A stretch of DNA of 50,048 nucleotides from Polyangiaceae bacterium (GTDB lineage Bacteria > Myxococcota_A > Polyangia > Polyangiales > Polyangiaceae), in the NCBI GenBank assembly GCA_025937785.1, contig JAICQQ010000037.1:1-50048 (forward strand), written 5' to 3'. Under the pieces are notes generated by a model that searched no databases, was not told where the DNA came from, and saw nothing but the letters and a program-made list of their open reading frames with translations. Of the stretch, positions 26,093 through 33,609 are shown one piece after another. Every line of letters starts with the position of its first letter. Within the stretch, counting starts at the first letter, position 1. Position numbers and translations under genes: made by a program.

Positions 26093-27181
26093 ATGAAGGG
26101 TCCCACGGGTCGCGAGGCCAACGAACGAGCGGCTCGACCGTCACGCCGTCCGCTGGCTCTGTCTGCGACTCGAACGGAGGGTCCGCCAACGAGGCAGATC
26201 GTCGGACGGAGCCAGGCCCTCCGCGAGGTGTTGCAGCGCATCGACCGAGTTGCCGTCACCGACTCCACCGTGCTCATCCACGGAGAGACGGGTACCGGCA
26301 AGGAGCTAATCGCGAGGGCGATTCACGAGCAGAGCCGGCGCTGCTCCGGTCCGTTCGTGAGGCTCAATGTCGCGGCGATTCCCCCCACGCTCCTCGAAAG
26401 CGAAGTCTTCGGTCACGAGCGGGGTGCGTTCACGGGCGCCCACACGCGACGCGTTGGACGCTTCGAAGAAGCCGAAGAAGGCACGATCTTTCTCGACGAA
26501 ATCGGCGAACTCCAGCCCGAGCTCCAACCGAAGCTGCTGCGCCTGCTCCAGGAGCGAGAATACCAGCGCCTCGGCGGCTCCCAGACCTTGAGCACGAACG
26601 TCCGCGTGATCGTGGCCACTAACCGCGATCTCGGTGCGCTCGTTCAGAGCGGCCAGTTCCGCGCCGACCTCTACTACCGCCTCAACGTCTTCCCGATCCA
26701 CGCTCCCGCCTTGCGTGCGCGGCGCGAAGACATTCGCTTGCTCGTTCAACATATCGTCGAGCGATTCGCCAGGCGCTTCGATCGCGAGAAGCCTGTGGTT
26801 GCGGAGGAGTCCCTCAACCGTCTTGAAGCCTACGAATGGCCCGGGAACGTGCGCGAGCTCGAGAACCTCGTCGAACGTGCGATGATCCTGTCCGAGGGGC
26901 CTACTCTCACGATCGGGCTCGACGAAACCCCGAGCGGAAGTCCGGAGCCCCGACCGCCGGCAGACGAGCTCGACGAAGTCACGCGTGCCCACATCTTGCG
27001 CGTCCTCGACGAGTGCCAGTGGGTCATCGCAGGGCCCACGGGTGCTGCCGCGCGGCTGGGCCTCAAGCGCACCACGCTGAATGCGCGCCTCAAGAAACTC
27101 GGTATCGAACGAAGTGCACGCCGGCGACCGCCGGCGGCTATTGCGGACCCTCACGCCGGACTTCTCGTCAGCGACCGGTAG
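26093..27181 (+). CDS. Sigma-54-type AAA+ activator without receiver
   Basis: About 362 residues (a GTG at 26075 would add six). The AAA+ core has Walker A HGETGTGKELIAR, the sigma-54 contact loop GAFTGA, Walker B EGTIFLDEIGEL, and arginine-finger region RADLYYRLNVFPI. EWPGNVRELENLVER and a Fis-type HTH near the C-terminus (GPTGAAARLGLKRTTLNARLKKLGI) complete it. It has only about 45 residues before the core, so control must come in trans, possibly from the lone receiver encoded 56 bases upstream. A decayed DUF1552 fragment starts right after its stop. Confidence 0.92.
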   Translation: MKGPTGREANERAARPSRRPLALSATRTEGPPTRQIVGRSQALREVLQRIDRVAVTDSTVLIHGETGTGKELIARAIHEQSRRCSGPFVRLNVAAIPPTLLESEVFGHERGAFTGAHTRRVGRFEEAEEGTIFLDEIGELQPELQPKLLRLLQEREYQRLGGSQTLSTNVRVIVATNRDLGALVQSGQFRADLYYRLNVFPIHAPALRARREDIRLLVQHIVERFARRFDREKPVVAEESLNRLEAYEWPGNVRELENLVERAMILSEGPTLTIGLDETPSGSPEPRPPADELDEVTRAHILRVLDECQWVIAGPTGAAARLGLKRTTLNARLKKLGIERSARRRPPAAIADPHAGLLVSDR

Positions 27182-27182
27182 A

Positions 27183-27330
27183 CCCCGAAGACTACGAGCG
27201 CGAAGCCGGCCAAGGCTTCGGTAAAACCCGCACTCTCGGCAACAGCGCCTTCGCCTTCGCCGTCGCCGTCGCCGTCGCCGTCGACTACGACTTCGGCCAG
27301 GTGGGCGCGGTGCTGCCCGGGATCCGCGCC
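27183..27330 (+). pseudogene. Decayed duplicate of the DUF1552 gene 3' end
   Basis: From CCCCGAAGACTACGAGCG to GCCCGGGATCCGCGCC, these 148 bases match bases 11442-11571, the last 43 codons of the DUF1552 gene. The frame still reads PEDYEREAGQGFGKTRTLGNSAF and ends YDFGQVGAVLPGIRA. This copy carries 18 extra bases, a GCCGTC hexamer expansion giving AVAVAV, and has lost the stop codon. It begins two bases after the stop of the AAA+ gene and has no start of its own. Confidence 0.85.
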
Positions 27331-27462
27331 GAGCAGCCCACAGTCAGCAGCCGCCGCCTCCTGATCGTTGGTTGCTGGCCATCTTCGAACAGCTCCCGCT
27401 CTCGGGAGACGCAAGCCCCCTCGGGTCCTTCACGCATGCCGCTGCCGTTGACGCCAGGTTGC

Positions 27463-28053
27463 TCAATCCCCTGCCCAATAGATGTACGCGGCGAGCGGGA
27501 TGATGCCCAGCACGAGCGAGTCCAACTCGCCGCCCACCAACCAGGATCGTTCGTGTCGGCTCCCGAGGCCGTAACGTGCTTCGACGCGGATCCCCCACTG
27601 CAGCGCGGCGATCCCCCATTCATCGTAGTGCATGCCACCGAGCGCGAACCCCAGGTTCAGTCCGTGTTCACTTGCGCCAGCGCCGAGTGCTTGACGGTAC
27701 CAACCGACGGCGGGGATGAAGGCAAAGCTGTCGCCAAGCCAGAGCGCACCGTTCAGGCCCGCCCCCACGGCGTATTCGCGCTGCGAACCTACTGGAAACG
27801 CACCGAAATCCAGATATGGCCCCACGCCAAAGTCGCCGAGCTCGGCGCCGTGTCGGTGGATAGGTCTCGGCGGGCTCGCGAGCACCAGCCCTCGCACGCG
27901 CCACCAGGTGCCGCGCGTATAACCAGTGTCGTCATGGAAACCGCCTGTTCCGACCGACACGGGTAGTGCCACGTGGTATTGCCACTTCGGCGGAGGGTCG
28001 GGATACGGTGCCTCGTCTGCGGCGGCGGATGGGACCGAAGATTGACTTGCCAT
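27463..28053 (-). CDS. Beta-rich, probably exported hypothetical protein
   Basis: From the ATG at 28053 the product is 196 residues (MASQSSVPSAAADEAPYPDP and onward). Repeated aromatic/glycine strands (GVGPYLDFGAFPVGSQREYAVGAGLNGALW, LNLGFALGGMHYDEWGI, WGIRVEARYGLG) suggest an outer-membrane beta barrel. The sequence SAAADEA looks like a signal-peptidase site, but the hydrophobic part normally expected before it is replaced by the 9-bp tandem repeat, which in this frame reads (CLR)n then LLLT. The gene may therefore have lost its original N-terminus, or a longer start is used. Confidence 0.6.
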   Translation of the reverse strand: MASQSSVPSAAADEAPYPDPPPKWQYHVALPVSVGTGGFHDDTGYTRGTWWRVRGLVLASPPRPIHRHGAELGDFGVGPYLDFGAFPVGSQREYAVGAGLNGALWLGDSFAFIPAVGWYRQALGAGASEHGLNLGFALGGMHYDEWGIAALQWGIRVEARYGLGSRHERSWLVGGELDSLVLGIIPLAAYIYWAGD

Positions 28054-28064
28054 GGTCAGCAGCA

Positions 28065-28133
28065 GGCAGCGTAGGCAGCGTAGGCAGCGTAGGCAGCGTA
28101 GGCAGCGTAGGCAGCGTAGGCAGCGTAGGCAGC
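28065..28133. repeat. 9-bp tandem repeat, about 7.7 copies
   Basis: The unit GGCAGCGTA is repeated seven times without error, followed by a partial copy GGCAGC. On the minus strand it encodes Cys-Leu-Arg repeats if translated. The perfect identity of the units implies recent slippage. It sits at the presumed signal-peptide position of the neighbouring minus-strand gene. Confidence 0.95.
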
Positions 28134-28580
28134 CCCGAGATCGGCTCACCGGCGGCCTCGCGCGCGGCGCGGCCCAATCGTAGAACCGCGGGACATGCGT
28201 GCCCAACGTATACCGTGGAGGAGCCAAATCGGCCAAGGCTTGTGCGATGCGAGTTCCTGCTGCAAGCAGCAATCCCGGAAGCGACGGCCGTTGTGGCCAG
28301 CGTCGTCGCATAGGCGATAGTGACGTGTGAGACCACCGAGCGCGCGCGAATGCTGAATCTGAGCCCACGGTGTTTCGCTCGGGGCGGCTTGTCGGCAGGG
28401 ACAGCGAGGCCCACCGCGCATTTCCCTTTGCTTTGGGGTTGCTGCGCAACCCCTACATGCCCCGTGGCCCCCGCGCACCTCGCCGCCTTCGTGGGGCAAG
28501 CGAAGCTGACCCAGCTACACGGCGCGGCCTGCGGAATCTACGAGCCACGCGGCTCGTACGCGGTCAGCAATCCGGAGGTT
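28134..28580. other. Gene-poor spacer
   Basis: No protein is supported in either strand. The minus-strand frame of the beta-rich gene stays open through part of this stretch, but the sequence is Arg/Pro-rich and not protein-like. It may contain remnants of a decayed gene that cannot be identified. Confidence 0.4.
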
Positions 28581-28670
28581 CGTTGGTTCAAATCGCCCCC
28601 GCGCAACGAAGCCGCCAAAAGCCCCTGTGATTTCAGGGGCTTTTGCTTTTGAGGGCGATTTGAACCAACG
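28581..28670. repeat. Dispersed repeat, best-preserved copy with inverted ends
   Basis: An 18-base arm (28581-28598, CGTTGGTTCAAATCGCCC) recurs as its exact reverse complement at 28653-28670. Between the arms lie the GCGCAAC core shared with copies at 11583 and 33513, and a complete terminator hairpin. The T-loop-like GGTTCAAATC and the downstream terminator recall the 3' end of a tRNA gene, but no full tRNA cloverleaf is present here. Confidence 0.8.
28617..28644. terminator. Bidirectional rho-independent terminator
   Basis: The perfect stem AAAAGCCCCTG / CAGGGGCTTTT (with three to six bases of loop around TGATTT) is flanked by A and T runs on both sides. It would terminate transcription in either direction and lies just beyond the 3' end of the minus-strand primase-helicase gene. 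Confidence 0.85.
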
Positions 28671-28739
28671 GCTTTAGGGCCGGAGTTGCTCCACACTTGC
28701 CCACGCGATCGGCTGGAGCCAGCTCGAAACGTTCGGTAC

Positions 28740-30128
28740 CTATCCGGCAGCGTCGGACTGCTCGGCATCGAGCCAGTCGTCGTCGCCTTCCAACCCTGGG
28801 TCGGTCTGGATCTCGAAATCGGTGGGCGGGTCGCCCTCGATGTAGCCAAGCGCGGCGTAGCCGCGCCGGCGCTTCTCGAACATCTTCGCCAGTACGGGCA
28901 CCGCTTCATCGACGTAGTCGAAGATCCACACTTCACGTTTGTCGCGGTGCGCGCGGTGCAGGCGGCCGGCGTATTGATTCAGGGTCCCTTTCCACCCGAC
29001 CGGGGCGGCGAGCAGGAGCGTATCGAGCCGAGCGTCGTCGAATCCTTCACCGATGTAGCTACCTGTAGCGATGATGAGGCGCTGAGCGCCGTAGTCCAAC
29101 CCGCGCAGCGCCTCGAGGGTCTCGCGCCGCTGCTGCGCGTTCATCCCGCCCATCAAGACGAACAGGTTCTTCGAATAGCGCTGCAGTCGCTCGGCAAGAT
29201 ACGCAACGTGCTCACGCCGCTGACAGAGAACGAGCGGGGATCGCCCTTCTCGAAGAGCTGCCACGGCGTCGTCGATGACGAACGAATTGCGGCGGGCGTC
29301 TTCGCTGAGCCGCTTCTGCAGGTCGCTCGATGATTCGGGGCGAGTGGCATTCGAGAGTTCTGACCGGCGCACGAAGTAGCGGTGCGTGAAGGGGCGTCGC
29401 GCTGCGGCAAGTTTGGGTGATGCTTCGAAACGGACAGGGCCGAGCTGCATGTGAACAATCGGATGATGCCCGTCTCGGCGTTTGGGTGTTGCAGTGAGCC
29501 CAAGCAGGAATCTCGCGGGTATCCGTGACAGAACCCGTTCGAAGCTCGTCGCCGCCGCATGGTGGCATTCGTCCACAATAACCAGACCGTACTCACTGAG
29601 CGCGTCGATATAGCGCGAGCCGCGCGCCAGGGCTTGCATCGTGGCCAAATCGATCGCACCGGTTTGACGGGCTTTGGCGGCGCCGACCTGCCCGATGTCC
29701 GAGTCGTTGAGCCCGAGAAAGGTAGCCAGCTGAACTCTCCACTGGTCGACAAGTGGGCGTCGGTTGACGATGATCAACGTCGACGTGGCTCGGTGGGCAA
29801 TGAGAGCAATGGCGACGACGGTCTTCCCGACGCCGGTCGGCAGAACGAGCACACCCGTCTCGTGCGCCAGCAACGCCTTCAGTGCCATCGATTGCAGTGG
29901 TGTCAGCGCACCCCTGAAGGTAACCTCGATGGCGTTGCCGGATGTTCGCTGGTCGACGCGCCGTACCACCAGACCGATTTCGGTCGCGAGGGCGAGCAAC
30001 TCTGATTCGCTGCCGCGCGGCAGTGCAATGTGCTCCTTGAGTTTTTCCGCGCACCTGATCACTCGCGGCGTTTTCCAGGTAGAGACCCGCGCGGCTTTCT
30101 TGCGAAAGTATTCCGGATTGCGAAACAA
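28740..30128 (-). CDS. TOTE-type SF2 helicase, C-terminal part of a split gene
   Basis: 462 residues. Superfamily 2 helicase motifs are in order: Q-like LTPLQSMALKALLAHETGVLVLPT, Walker A LPTGVGKT, motif Ia IIVNRRPLVDQW, DECHH box, motif III GLTATPKR, motif V ATGSYIGEGFDDARLD and motif VI NQYAGRLHR. The N-terminal 60 residues (MFRNPEYFRKKAARVSTWKTPRVIRCAE) match the linker that joins primase and helicase in TOTE conflict-system proteins. It is therefore probably the 3' part of one gene with the primase, broken by a single-base frameshift near 30150. If translated alone it might still be an active helicase. Confidence 0.87.
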   Translation of the reverse strand: MFRNPEYFRKKAARVSTWKTPRVIRCAEKLKEHIALPRGSESELLALATEIGLVVRRVDQRTSGNAIEVTFRGALTPLQSMALKALLAHETGVLVLPTGVGKTVVAIALIAHRATSTLIIVNRRPLVDQWRVQLATFLGLNDSDIGQVGAAKARQTGAIDLATMQALARGSRYIDALSEYGLVIVDECHHAAATSFERVLSRIPARFLLGLTATPKRRDGHHPIVHMQLGPVRFEASPKLAAARRPFTHRYFVRRSELSNATRPESSSDLQKRLSEDARRNSFVIDDAVAALREGRSPLVLCQRREHVAYLAERLQRYSKNLFVLMGGMNAQQRRETLEALRGLDYGAQRLIIATGSYIGEGFDDARLDTLLLAAPVGWKGTLNQYAGRLHRAHRDKREVWIFDYVDEAVPVLAKMFEKRRRGYAALGYIEGDPPTDFEIQTDPGLEGDDDWLDAEQSDAAG

Positions 30129-31216
30129 CGCGAGGTCGGCAATCCGTGTCTGGACAGGTCCGGCAGCGATTCCCGGCTAACGTAGACGCGATCGCGGACC
30201 GCCACTTCGATACTGGGAAGCACTTCCAAGTTCGCAGGGTTTCCCGCCTCACCAGAGGCCCGCCGCTTTGGGGTCACGTCGATATTGGCGAACAAGTCCC
30301 CCGTGTGCCATCTCGGTGCCGACTCCCTGGCTCGTAAACTCGCCGGCACGCGATTCTCTCTCGTTGTGTCAGCGCTAGGTGCAACTTTCAGCAAACTCGC
30401 AACCCGTTTGCCACCGATGCGAACAACGTTCGCCAGCACATCCCACTGCTGCTCATCAGGAAACGGCTCCAGGTTCTGGTCCAAGAACACCGAGTTGCCG
30501 AGGTCACGCGGCGCGCGCTGAAGTGGGAGGGCGATCAAGTTTCCGAAACCGCCCTGCGGGACGGAATCCTGGCTGGGAAACATTCGGTCGAATGAACCGA
30601 GCGCCAGGGACGGTCTGGCCTGTTTCGCTTCCGCAAGTAGAAGGCGTCCCAGCGATCGAGCATCCTCGGCGCGTACCGGCTCCGAAAAGAACAGCCACAC
30701 GTGAGCGCCTTGGCCCGACCGCGACTTCTCGACGTACACCGGGACGGCGAGGTGCGTGCAAGCTTCGCGGACGGCCCTGACATCCGCTCTCCAAGTCCTA
30801 GCGTCGAAATCGAGCGCGAGGAACCAGCAAGTCCCATCGACCAAAAGAGGGTACACGCCAACCGTGTGGTGGCCTTGAAGGTGCTTTTCGATCGCGCGCT
30901 GGTCGAGCTTTTTGAACGCTTGGCTGGGACATTGCCCGCACTTCGTCGTCTTGATGTGGCAGACGGACTCCACGAACTTGTTGGAGCAGTCGGGCATATA
31001 CCCACTTGTCCCTCGTCTCGCGTTTTCCCAGCGTACGGGGTACACGTCGTCGCGGCCACGAAACAACTGCGTGAAGATTGCTAGCTTTTCTTCCTTGCCG
31101 TACTTCGGCGTGGTGGGTGCAGCGATCGGAAGCCGTCGTCGCGATGTGTCTGCGTCACTACGACGGGCTTCGCGAATCGGCTTCTTCTCGTCCGCGTCTG
31201 AAGGACGCCGGGGCAT
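30059..31216 (-). CDS. TOTE-type archaeo-eukaryotic primase, N-terminal part of a split gene
   Basis: The start at 31216 (MPRRPSDAD) gives 385 residues; a further ATG at 31252 is possible. The primase core shows KLAIFTQLFRGRDDVYPVRWEN, a Cys cluster (MPDCSNKFVESVCH and TKCGQCP) likely to bind zinc, catalytic LALDFDARTW (DxD), and SGQGAHVWLFF (sxH motif). FPSQDSVPQGGFGNLIALPLQ is typical of the TOTE AEP family. From about 30150 the frame leaves the family sequence and ends RGSLPGKRRE, whereas the homologous continuation lies in the helicase frame. The intact gene would encode roughly 825 residues. Confidence 0.85.
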   Translation of the reverse strand: MPRRPSDADEKKPIREARRSDADTSRRRLPIAAPTTPKYGKEEKLAIFTQLFRGRDDVYPVRWENARRGTSGYMPDCSNKFVESVCHIKTTKCGQCPSQAFKKLDQRAIEKHLQGHHTVGVYPLLVDGTCWFLALDFDARTWRADVRAVREACTHLAVPVYVEKSRSGQGAHVWLFFSEPVRAEDARSLGRLLLAEAKQARPSLALGSFDRMFPSQDSVPQGGFGNLIALPLQRAPRDLGNSVFLDQNLEPFPDEQQWDVLANVVRIGGKRVASLLKVAPSADTTRENRVPASLRARESAPRWHTGDLFANIDVTPKRRASGEAGNPANLEVLPSIEVAVRDRVYVSRESLPDLSRHGLPTSRCFAIRNTFARKPRGSLPGKRRE

Positions 31217-31310
31217 GCGGGCCCAGCGTACAGAGCTGAGCTGAACGGCCAAGTCTCTTGCTGACGGATGAGGACCAGGGTTGTGGGGCGCTTGCGACAG
31301 GGGGGCTTAC

Positions 31311-31750
31311 CTAGCCGCTCGGAACAAGCACCACTTCCGCTAGCCCGATCGCCTTGAGGTTCTTCGCCAGGTTCACCTCGGAGGTCGCGAACGGACGTCG
31401 ATGGAACGCCGCCGTGGCCGCGATGAGAAGATCACCGTCGGTGAAGACGATGGACGGCTTGTGAGATCGAGCTCGCGCCCAGAGCTTCGCTGCGGAATCC
31501 CAGCCTCCGCCGGCATCGAGCCCGAGGATCTCGCAGGCGTCGAAGAACTTCGTTAGGGTGACGAGGCGTCGCCTGCCCTGCCCTTTGAGGATCAACTCCT
31601 CGACCCCGCGGCGAAGCTCGAACTGGTGAACGTGGCGATCGTGAGGCTTCCCGTGGCGACGACGCCGCTGACGAACTCGAACAGCTTCGGGCGTTCTTGC
31701 TCCGCCCCCGGCCTGAGGAACGAGGACACGACATTCGTGTCCAGGAGCAT
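31311..31750 (-). pseudogene. PIN-domain (VapC-like) toxin, frameshifted
   Basis: From the ATG at 31750 the frame reads MLLDTNVVSSFLRPGAEQERP, the first PIN acidic residue included, to ATGSLTIATFT. It then shifts near 31625, after which the other frame continues QFELRRGVEELILKG, FFDACEILGL, IVFTDGDLLIAATAAFHRRPFATSEVNLAKNLKAIGL to 31311. Restoring one base (ACC CAG in place of ACCAG) gives a normal 145-residue PIN protein. The start overlaps the stop of the upstream gene (TGATG). The gene is either broken or reflects a sequence error. Confidence 0.8.
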
Positions 31751-32502
31751 CAGCGCAGGTCACCCATGCGGGCTCCGTCGAGCGTCTTCCAGTCTTCAGC
31801 CGTGAGCGTTTCTCGAAGCCGGTCTGCGTACCGCTTCAGGCGCTCACGATGCTCGTCTGACGTCTCCGTCGGGAACGGAGAAACCCAAAGCCCGTGACTA
31901 CGGATCGCCTTCTTGAACTCCATGAGGTCTAGGAACGCTATATCGATCAGCTCGGCGCAGCGGACGGGCTTCACGCCGTCCTTGGCTGCCTGGACAGCTG
32001 CAGTCAGCGCCACTTGCGCCCGCATGAAGGAGCGCAGTTCCCGACTGTCCGTCGCTTGCGCGAACTGCTCTTGATCGATCACGGAGAGTTCATTCGGCAC
32101 GACGATCGTCAGGAGCGTTCCCAAGAGGGAGCGTAGGAACCCGAACATCCACGCGATCGTGTCGCGCGAATCGTCGTCTGGCAGGAAGCTGTCGAGGCGA
32201 GCTTCGTGCTGGTTGAGGTCAGCCATGAGGAACGTTCGAAACTCGTCTCGGTTCGAACTGAGCAGCTGGATCGCAGCCTGGCTGAGCGCCAGAACCGGTT
32301 CGAGCAACTCTTGGGCCACCTCGTCGAGTAAGGCATCGTCCAGAGGATCGTTCAGCAGACGGCCAAGCCCGGCGTCGATCCGGGGTCTGGTCCAGGTGAC
32401 CTTCGCCCGGGCAACAGTGGGAAGGCGGCGGAAGAGCCCGTCCAAATCGAGGACGAGCACGGCCTCGGCGGCAGTTGGCGTGACAAGAGCGGGGAATCCC
32501 AC
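31750..32502 (-). CDS. Unknown helical protein coupled to a PIN toxin gene
   Basis: 250 residues, mostly alpha-helical by composition (LLDEVAQELLEPVLALSQAAIQLLSSNRDEF and others), with no recognised domain. The C-terminus (TSDEHRERLKRYADRLRETL) is charged. Its stop overlaps the start of the PIN gene by one base, the arrangement usual for antitoxin then toxin, though it is much longer than typical VapB antitoxins. It may be an antitoxin of a larger kind or a partner of other function. Confidence 0.65.
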   Translation of the reverse strand: MGFPALVTPTAAEAVLVLDLDGLFRRLPTVARAKVTWTRPRIDAGLGRLLNDPLDDALLDEVAQELLEPVLALSQAAIQLLSSNRDEFRTFLMADLNQHEARLDSFLPDDDSRDTIAWMFGFLRSLLGTLLTIVVPNELSVIDQEQFAQATDSRELRSFMRAQVALTAAVQAAKDGVKPVRCAELIDIAFLDLMEFKKAIRSHGLWVSPFPTETSDEHRERLKRYADRLRETLTAEDWKTLDGARMGDLR

Positions 32503-32672
32503 GGGCGTACCTTCCTTCCCGGTGAAGTTAACACGCCATGCCTCGGATCGCTCCCGATACCGGGAAATTCCGGCGTTCGGGGGTGAAGTTCGCCGGCTTT
32601 TCCTGCGCGGATCGCCCCCTAGTCTTGTTGATAAGCTTGTTCGCGTCGGGCTAGGCTCTCCACGAGGTGCCC

Positions 32673-32987
32673 ATGCTCGACCGTTTCATCCCGCCGTCGA
32701 CGCGCCGGTTGGTTCTTTACCCGGTGCCCATCAACGTCCGTTCAAGACCCGACCGCCTGCGCATCGTCTGTGAACGCGAGCTCGGGCTGAAGCTGGATCC
32801 CGCAACAGCCGTGATCTTTCACAATCAGAAGCAGGACACCCTCGTCCTCTACACCCTCGATCACACCGGCGATCGTTGCATCACGAAGAAGCTGGACCGA
32901 GGTGCCTTTCTCCTTCCCGTTCCGGCTGAGGGGCAGAAATACGTAGTGATGGACGCCTCCAAGGTGATGAGTCTGTTTCGCACCTGA
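32673..32987 (+). CDS. IS66 Orf2 (TnpB)-like protein, orphan
   Basis: 104 residues (GTG at 32667 would add two). The central and C-terminal sequence, ATAVIFHNQKQDTLVLYTLDHTGDRCITKKLDRGAFLLP, resembles the fold and the KRLERGxFxLP signature of the small IS66 accessory protein. No IS66 transposase or Orf1 is found next to it, and the terminal KYVVMDASKVMSLFRT is atypical. It could be a fragment of a lost insertion sequence or a domesticated relative. It is the only transposon-related coding sequence I can support in the window. Confidence 0.5.
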   Translation: MLDRFIPPSTRRLVLYPVPINVRSRPDRLRIVCERELGLKLDPATAVIFHNQKQDTLVLYTLDHTGDRCITKKLDRGAFLLPVPAEGQKYVVMDASKVMSLFRT

Positions 32988-33071
32988 GGCTTGACTAGTC
33001 CGGCCAAGTCTCGCGCTGATGGGACCTCCACCGGTCTTGGCCATTTCCAGCTTGGAAGCTAGACTTCTCGT

Positions 33072-33263
33072 GTGTCGTCCCCCAAATCCGAACCCAAGCC
33101 ACCCACGAGGCTCTGGAAGGCTCACCCGGACGACGCCGACGACGTCCGCGAAGCCATGGCGTGTTGCGACCACGGTGAACTCTTGTCGCCGGAAGCAACG
33201 GCGGCTTTTCTACGATGGACCGAGGGGGAGAACGACGAGTCGTGGCGCGAAGAGCTCGCGTAA
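33072..33263 (+). CDS. Small acidic protein, possible antitoxin-like
   Basis: 63 residues from a GTG (VSSPKSEPKPPTRLWKAHPDD). The rest, DDVREAMACCDHGELLSPEATAAFLRWTEGENDESWREELA, is acidic and helical and resembles small proteins annotated as hypothetical or antitoxin-like in other bacteria. No toxin gene follows it on the same strand. Codon bias fits local genes. Function is unknown. Confidence 0.45.
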   Translation: MSSPKSEPKPPTRLWKAHPDDADDVREAMACCDHGELLSPEATAAFLRWTEGENDESWREELA

Positions 33264-33609
33264 CCAGCTGGTACACGCGCCAGTTCAATCGTCGAGCGGC
33301 ACCGGCGGCACCTTTCGCGCGGTGATCACGAACACGGTCACCGCACCAGCCTCGGCTTGACCCCACAGCACATCGGCTTCGAGCGGCACCGCGAAAGCCG
33401 CAATGAGGGCTTCGGCGGGAAGTCGTGTCTAGCTGCGCAACTGATTGCGCCCGTGCTCACGCCACACGCAGCACGATCCGCAACTCCACCGAAATCGCAT
33501 GCTCCAGCGTGCAGATCGCCCCCGCGCAACTATGCTTGAGCATTGGCTGGATTTCGTTCTTCTCTGTCTCGCTTCGCGAGGCTCCGCTGCTCCGCGCACT
33601 CGTCAACGC
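33264..33609. other. Gene-poor spacer with repeat copy 3
   Basis: No gene is supported. Bases 33513-33530 (AGATCGCCCCCGCGCAAC) match the dispersed repeat core at 11588-11605 with one change. The bases before it (CTCCAGCGTGC) differ from the other copies, so only the right half of the core is preserved here. Confidence 0.5.

Noticed and set aside
28065..28133. CRISPR-like array
   Set aside because: The units are 9 bases, perfectly adjacent and without spacers, so this is a simple tandem repeat.
28054..28449. N-terminal extension of the beta-rich protein through the 9-bp repeat to 28449
   Set aside because: The extension is Arg/Pro-rich with no signal peptide and poor codon bias, so it is probably not translated, although a start inside the repeat cannot be excluded.
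28541..28610. Possible tRNA gene around the T-loop-like GGTTCAAATC
   Set aside because: The bases on either side cannot pair as a T stem, and no acceptor stem, D arm or anticodon arm could be drawn, so only a tRNA-like fragment is supported.
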